A stretch of DNA of 64,000 nucleotides from the NCBI GenBank assembly GCA_016717325.1, contig JADKFV010000032.1:9235-73234 (forward strand), written 5' to 3'. A model generated the notes under the pieces. The model searched no databases. It was given only the letters and a program-made list of their open reading frames with translations, and was not told where the DNA came from. The stretch comes from Bacteroidota bacterium. GTDB taxonomy: Bacteria > Bacteroidota > Bacteroidia > AKYH767-A > OLB10. Position 1 is the first letter of the stretch. Each line of letters opens with the position of its first letter. A program made the translations under genes and the position numbers. This document shows positions 59,233-64,000 of the stretch, piece by piece.

Positions 59233-59966
59233 ATCATCGAAAGAAAAAGTTTTACCGCTTGCTTCTTTTTATCATCGAAAGTATATTGAATATGATGCGA
59301 CAAATAATTCTCAATCGTAGTAGCATCAAATTGCTGGTGAGAATATTGTTTCAAAAATGAATTCAGGTTTGTAACTGCATCAGCGAGCACAGTATTAAAG
59401 AAATTTATAAACTCTTCTTCAACATGTGGCTTGCAAACCCAACATGCAAATGCAAAAGGCAGGTGTTGCCAATTTTTCCATTCACCGGCAAGGTCATGTA
59501 CATAAGCAAACTCACTGCGCAATGCCAAAGCCCTGTCGCCAATAATTAAAGCAGCAGCATTTTCTGTTGATGCTATTTTTTCATATCCCTTTTGTGCATT
59601 TACAAAAGTCATATTGTAGTTGAAGTACTTTGTAACAAGCAATTTTGCAAGTGCTACCGAAGTTACACTTTCATAATCGAGATACATTTTCGATACTTCG
59701 TTCAATGGTTTATGCGAAACAATAATTACAGAATTTACATCGCCATCGGCACCAATACAAAAATCAGTTATTAATCTGTAGTCTTTCAAATTTTTTAATG
59801 CTGCAACAGGAAGCAAGGCAATATCACATTCATCATTGATATAAGATTTTTCCAGTTCGGAGGGAGTAAGCAAATTTACTTCTACAGGCTGTGGCCAAGT
59901 GGTGCGCTCAAAGGCATACACCCATGGCTTTGTATTTAAATAGGAAACGGCAGCAATTCTTATCAT
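59229..59966 (-). CDS. mqnA: Chorismate dehydratase MqnA (futalosine menaquinone pathway)
   Basis: 245 residues, normal length. IRIAAVSYLNTKPWVYAF is the MqnA opening (AVSYLNTxP), CDIALLPVAAL, then AALIIGDRALAL and DLAGEWKNWQHLPFAFACWV, all conserved in the family. Converts chorismate to 3-(1-carboxyvinyloxy)benzoate, first step of the futalosine route to menaquinone. The other pathway genes are not in this window. Confidence 0.93.
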   Translation of the reverse strand: MIRIAAVSYLNTKPWVYAFERTTWPQPVEVNLLTPSELEKSYINDECDIALLPVAALKNLKDYRLITDFCIGADGDVNSVIIVSHKPLNEVSKMYLDYESVTSVALAKLLVTKYFNYNMTFVNAQKGYEKIASTENAAALIIGDRALALRSEFAYVHDLAGEWKNWQHLPFAFACWVCKPHVEEEFINFFNTVLADAVTNLNSFLKQYSHQQFDATTIENYLSHHIQYTFDDKKKQAVKLFLSMI

Positions 59967-59986
59967 CAGGCAATTATAATTTGTGG

Positions 59987-59994
59987 CAAATTTA
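59987..59994 (-). promoter_or_regulatory. Minus-7 box TAAATTTG of mqnA
   Basis: Perfect TAnnTTTG on the minus strand 20 nt before the ATG at 59966. No clear minus-33 element. Confidence 0.45.
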
Positions 59995-60109
59995 TATGCA
60001 TTCGATTCTCTTAATAGGTTTATCTAAAACTATTTGTTCACAATTAAAAGTGGCTCTCCTTTTTTTGTAAAATTTGTTCTTTATTTGTGCATAAAAGAAA
60101 AATATATTT

Positions 60110-61740
60110 ATGAATGTTGATTATAATATAAACGAAGATGCCATGAAAAAACTCATGGACGCTTTTAAGTTTAAACAAAGCAAAGTTTTTGAAGGTGGTG
60201 GAGCAAAAGCTATGGCAAGGCACAAAGAAAAAAATAAACTCACCGCACGCGAACGCATAAGTTACCTGCTCGACAAGGATACACCTCAAATTGAAATAGG
60301 AACATTTGCTGCCGATGGTATGTATAAGGAGCACGGTGGATGCCCATGTGCAGGCGTTGTTGTGGTGATGGGTTATATTAGCGGAAGACAGGCAATTGTA
60401 GTTGCTAACGATGCTACAGTGAAAGCCGGTGCATGGTTTCCTATGACGGGCAAAAAAAATCTTCGTGCTCAGGAAATTTCTATAGAAAATAAATTGCCCA
60501 TTGTTTATCTTGTTGATAGTGCCGGTGTTTATCTGCCCATGCAGGACGAAATTTTTCCCGACAAAGAACATTTTGGCCGCATCTTTCGTAACAATGCAAT
60601 CATGTCGGGAATGGGAATTATACAGATAGCTGCCATTATGGGTAGCTGTGTTGCCGGTGGTGCTTACCTTCCTATTATGAGCGATGAGGCAATGATTGTT
60701 GATAAGACAGGGTCGGTTTTCCTTGCGGGTAGCTATCTTGTAAAATCAGCCATAGGTGAAGACATAGATAATGAAGCTCTTGGTGTCGCTACTTCGCAAT
60801 GCGAAATATCGGGCGTTACAGATAATAAATTTGAAAACGATGAAGCTTGCCTCAATTACATTCGCGACATTTTTTCGAAGTTGGGTGGTTTTACTAAAGC
60901 CGGATTTAACCGCGCACCTGCAATGAAACCCAAAACGGATATTAAAAGCGTTTATGGTATACTCCCTTCTGAACGCGATAAATCGTACGATATGCATGAT
61001 TTGCTACAATGTCTGATTGATAACGGTGATTTTCAGGAATAAAAGAAAAATATGGCCAATCAATTTTATGTGGTTATGCGCGAATTGATGGTTGGAGTGT
61101 TGGTATAGTTGCCAATCAACGCAAAGTAGTAAAAAGTAAAAAAGGCGAAATGCAATTTGGTGGTGTAATTTATTCGGATAGTGCCGATAAAGCTGCACGA
61201 TTTATCATGAATTGCAATCAGCGAAAAATTCCTTTAGTGTTTATACAAGATGTTACCGGCTTTATGGTTGGCTCGCGCAGCGAGCAAGGCGGCATAATTA
61301 AAGACGGTGCAAAACTTGTAAATGCAATGAGCAATAGTGTTGTGCCCAAGTTTACAATTGTTGTTGGTAACTCATACGGTGCCGGTAATTATGCAATGTG
61401 TGGCAAAGCTTACGACCCACGATTGATGGTGGCATGGCCCACAGCCCGCATAGCAGTAATGGGTGGTGCACAAGCAGCAAAAGTATTATTGCAAATACAA
61501 GGCAGGCACTTAAGTCGCAAGGCAAAACCGAACTGACAACTGATGAAGAAAAACGAAATGCTTGCAAAAATAACAGAGAGATACAATGAACAACTTTCGC
61601 CATACACTGCTGCATCCCGCTTGTGGGTCGATAATATAATTGACCCTGTTGAAACCCGCACCTGGATTTCGATGGGCATAGAAGCTGCCGACCATAATCC
61701 AATAACAAAAGCATATAACGTTGGCGTTATTCAAACTTAA
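60110..61740 (+). CDS. Biotin-dependent acyl-CoA carboxylase, carboxyltransferase beta subunit, MccB-like (frameshifts)
   Basis: About 544 residues after repairing breaks near 61040, 61505 and 61556. GGAKAMARHKEKNKLTARER, VDSAGVYLPMQDEIFPDKEH, GRIFRNNAIMSGMGIIQIAA and MGSCVAGGAYLPIMSDEAMI follow the methylcrotonoyl-CoA carboxylase beta pattern (residues about 150-220). The C-terminal half has VTGFMVGSRSEQGGIIKDGA and GNSYGAGNYAMCGKAYDPRL, the biotin/oxyanion region, and ends RLWVDNIIDPVETRTWISMG. Transfers CO2 from carboxybiotin to an acyl-CoA; 3-methylcrotonyl-CoA (leucine breakdown) is the best guess. No alpha subunit lies in the window. The next gene starts 20 bp later. Confidence 0.88.
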
Positions 61741-61760
61741 AATTTATTTGTAAAAAGATC

Positions 61761-62174
61761 ATGTCAGAAAAAAATAATCAAACGTTTACAGATACCGTTA
61801 GTAAAGTAAAAGAGTTTCATGCCGTTTTTGGTTTGGAGTTTCATGAGCAGCCAATTGCAAGTGTTGATGAAAAAATAATTGCGCTGCGTCATCGCCTCAT
61901 GGCCGAAGAAAATGATGAATACCTCGAAGCCGCACAACAGGGAAACTTAGAATTAATAGCCGATGCACTTGGCGATAAATTGTATATCCTTTGCGGAACA
62001 ATATTAGCACATGGGTTGCAACATAAAATCATTGATGTGTTTAACGAAATACACCGTAGCAACATGAGCAAACTCGATGACGAAGGAAATCCCATTTATC
62101 GCGAAGACGGAAAAATAATGAAATCGAATAATTATTTTCTGCCGGATATTAAGGCAATGCTCGGAGGCAGTTAA
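61761..62174 (+). CDS. MazG/PRA-PH-like nucleotide pyrophosphohydrolase
   Basis: 137 residues, all-alpha. VKEFHAVFGLEFHEQP, then LMAEENDEYLEAAQ and ELIADALGDKLYILCGTILA give the paired acidic motifs (EExxE and DxxxD) of the MazG/phosphoribosyl-ATP pyrophosphohydrolase superfamily. FNEIHRSNMSKLDDEGNPI closes it, as in related Bacteroidota proteins. Hydrolyses a nucleoside triphosphate or similar pyrophosphate; exact substrate not known. Probably co-transcribed with the carboxylase gene. Confidence 0.85.
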   Translation: MSEKNNQTFTDTVSKVKEFHAVFGLEFHEQPIASVDEKIIALRHRLMAEENDEYLEAAQQGNLELIADALGDKLYILCGTILAHGLQHKIIDVFNEIHRSNMSKLDDEGNPIYREDGKIMKSNNYFLPDIKAMLGGS

Positions 62175-62313
62175 GCGAATATTTTATTATTCAGGTTCTG
62201 GCTGATTGTTTCCTTCTTACGGAAACATTTATTTTATTTTTGTAATCAGTGCAAATCTTAATTCGACAAATAACAACATATAAAAAATATACATCATCAC
62301 TTCTAATAATACT

Positions 62314-64000
62314 ATGAGAATGGAAAATATTCGGAAAAGACTTTACAAAATTATTACGAGTATAATGTTGATTGGATGTTCATCATATCCACTTTTTTCG
62401 CAATGGCAAACAATTGTAGTACCCATCAACAATCAATATTTGAATTCTATATATTTTATAAATAGCAGCACAGCATATATTGGAGGCAATAATAAAATGG
62501 CTTTCACCAATAATGATTTTGCAAGCGTAACTGCCATAAATTTTTTGGTTGATATACAGGGAAATGTAGTACCGTATTTCCCAAATGTAATTAACGATTT
62601 GCACTTCACTTCGGTAAACGATGGATTTTGTACAGGCATTTTCAATTTGCAAAATGAATATGATGTTTTTAAAACAGACAACGGTGCCGCAAATTGGACT
62701 TTTCAATTGAATGATGACAACAATGGAGGCTTACCACGTTATTTAAGTGCTTTCGATTTTAAAGGATCTATTGCCGTAAGTGTTGGTTCGGCGGGTAGGA
62801 TGTCGTAGCGGTGATGGTGGCGATAACTGGACAGATGTAAGCAGCCCAGCTTACTTTTGAAGATTTTTTTGATGTAACTTTTTGCAAGTGGCGATGGTGT
62901 TGTATCGCGTTCGAGCGACAATGGCTTAACATGGGCTGCTGACACATCATTCAACAACGATTTTATTTATGCATTGAGTAAGGCACCCAATTCGAATACT
63001 GTTTTTATGAATTCATCTTCCATTGTTTATAAATCAACTAATGGTGGTACTACTTTTAATTCATACGCATTTCCATTTTCGAACATGCAACATATTTTTG
63101 CAATAAATACTGATACTGTTTTAGTTGGTACAGGAGCAGGCGTTTACATTTCGTATGATGGTGCATTGCATTGGCAACAATTCGCCTAACACAAAATTTT
63201 ATTGTAAATAAAGAGTTTGCAGCCACAATGCTCCACACATGTATGCATTGTGAGATAGCCGTACTGTGCCGTGCCGATATAAATACCACGCCTGCTGAGC
63301 CTTTTGCATCGTTCGATTATATTGAAGATAATTTGTGTGGCGTAACGCATGTTACTTGTACAAATAATTCGGACCCTGGTTATACAATGGCCTGGTACCT
63401 AAATGGTGCTTTTGTAAGCAGCAGCTACAATTACAATATTGATTATACAGTTACTACACCCAATCAGGAAATTAAACTTATAGTAACATCACCATCGGGT
63501 ACGGATACAGCTATAGTTAAAAATAGTATTTATGTGAAAAAATTAGCTGTAGCAATTGCACAGCCCGATGAATACAATTGCTACGGACAAGAAATGATTT
63601 TATCTGGCGAGGATACCTCGGGCAACACATGGTATGGATACCCGCAAAGCAAGTTGGATCTTTTGTATTTTGGATTACGTACAGATAGCGTTCTTACGAA
63701 GCCAATATTGCAACAACAGGATACCATAATCTTTCAAACAAAAAACAATGATAACTGCATTGCGCTCGATACTGTTTTTATTTTTACTACTCCACCGGCT
63801 TTCGAACCTTTCAAAAAAGTAGTACCGGGCTTAAAAGATTTCTGCAGCAATGCGCCATGTAATTTTATTTCGGGATTGGATTTTATAAATAACCAGGAAG
63901 GTTTTTGGTTTTGCCAACACAACAGAATTTTTAAGAACCACTGATGGTGGCGCTACTTATTCAAAACTTTTTTTGCAGCCTTTGTTTTCACAAATGAACG
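62314..64000 (+). CDS. Secreted BNR/YCF48-like repeat protein, 3' end outside window (frameshifted)
   Basis: Runs off the right edge. N-terminal hydrophobic segment (KIITSIMLIGCSSYPLFSQ) acts as signal peptide; the ATG at 62314 is one of two, the second being three bases into the reading (MRMENI). Repeated IYFINSSTAYIGGN, VNDGFCTGIF, KTDNGAANWTF, RSSDNGLTWAADTSF, KSTNGGTTFNSYAF and RTTDGGATYSK are BNR/photosystem-II-stability-factor-like propeller blades. An Ig-like part (VTHVTCTNNSDPGYTMAWYL) interrupts them. Breaks near 62805, 62860-62880, 63180 and 63913. A T9SS tail is expected beyond the window. Confidence 0.75.

Noticed and set aside
1..64000. Search by eye for tRNA, rRNA, riboswitch and replication-origin signatures
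   Set aside because: No convincing cloverleaf, rRNA segment, known riboswitch core or DnaA-box cluster was recognised; a covariance-model scan would be needed to exclude small RNAs.

Overview
ORGANISM. The window is AT-rich and comes from a member of Bacteroidota, most likely an environmental or uncultured Chitinophagia/Sphingobacteriia-like lineage. Support: several large exported proteins end in type IX secretion (T9SS) sorting domains; TAnnTTTG minus-7 promoter boxes occur; there is an outer-membrane beta-barrel protein of the Bacteroidota type, a DUF5916 protein, a PadR/PspC pair and a futalosine-pathway MqnA. Many genes are split by single-base indels, mostly in short A or T runs. The copy read here therefore probably carries sequencing errors. 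I annotate such genes over their full reconstructed span and name the break.

LAYOUT. 1-32.7 kb is ordinary Bacteroidota chromosome: outer-membrane barrel protein (partial); bi-domain oxidoreductase (broken); three paralogous six-bladed kelch-like T9SS proteins; a double-length D-Ala-D-Ala-ligase-like ATP-grasp protein; a serine hydrolase; a PadR-PspC operon; a periplasmic-binding-fold lipoprotein; a coiled-coil membrane protein; an M36-like metalloprotease; a DUF5916 protein; a GH18 chitinase; and a bestrophin-like channel. Intergenic regions at 2.6-3.4, 5.6-6.4 and 8.5-8.9 kb are packed with short repeats.

32.7-46.5 kb is an accessory island. On the minus strand lies a tandem array of RHS C-terminal cassettes. 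Two carry a truncated RHS core and two are orphan tips with their own promoter and start. All four have different toxin-like tips: two alpha/beta-hydrolase-like, one HTHP-motif, one caspase-like. Most are followed within a few bases to about 45 bases by a small exported or membrane protein that is a candidate immunity protein. On the plus strand, toxin-antitoxin modules sit between the cassettes: zeta toxin plus a 49-residue partner, YoeB pair, a decayed VapBC, an intact VapBC, and DUF4160-DUF2442. A ~220-bp non-coding direct repeat lies near each end (33.77 and 46.33 kb), and a short dyad motif containing CAACGTATA recurs seven times at cassette borders.

46.8-54.3 kb is a compact candidate small-molecule operon: a one-module NRPS (C-A with a methyltransferase-like insert-PCP-TE), a phosphopantetheinyl transferase overlapping it, a sulfotransferase-fold protein with an internal deletion, and a class IV aminotransferase. 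54.5-64 kb holds a very large T9SS adhesin-like protein, mqnA, an acyl-CoA carboxylase beta subunit, a MazG-like pyrophosphohydrolase and the start of another T9SS protein.

HOW THE GENES WORK TOGETHER. The T9SS exoproteins (protease, chitinase, kelch/PKD proteins) suggest a surface-degrading lifestyle. The island looks like an inter-bacterial competition locus in which RHS tips and immunity genes are stored and reshuffled. No tRNA, rRNA, CRISPR array or transposase gene was recognised.
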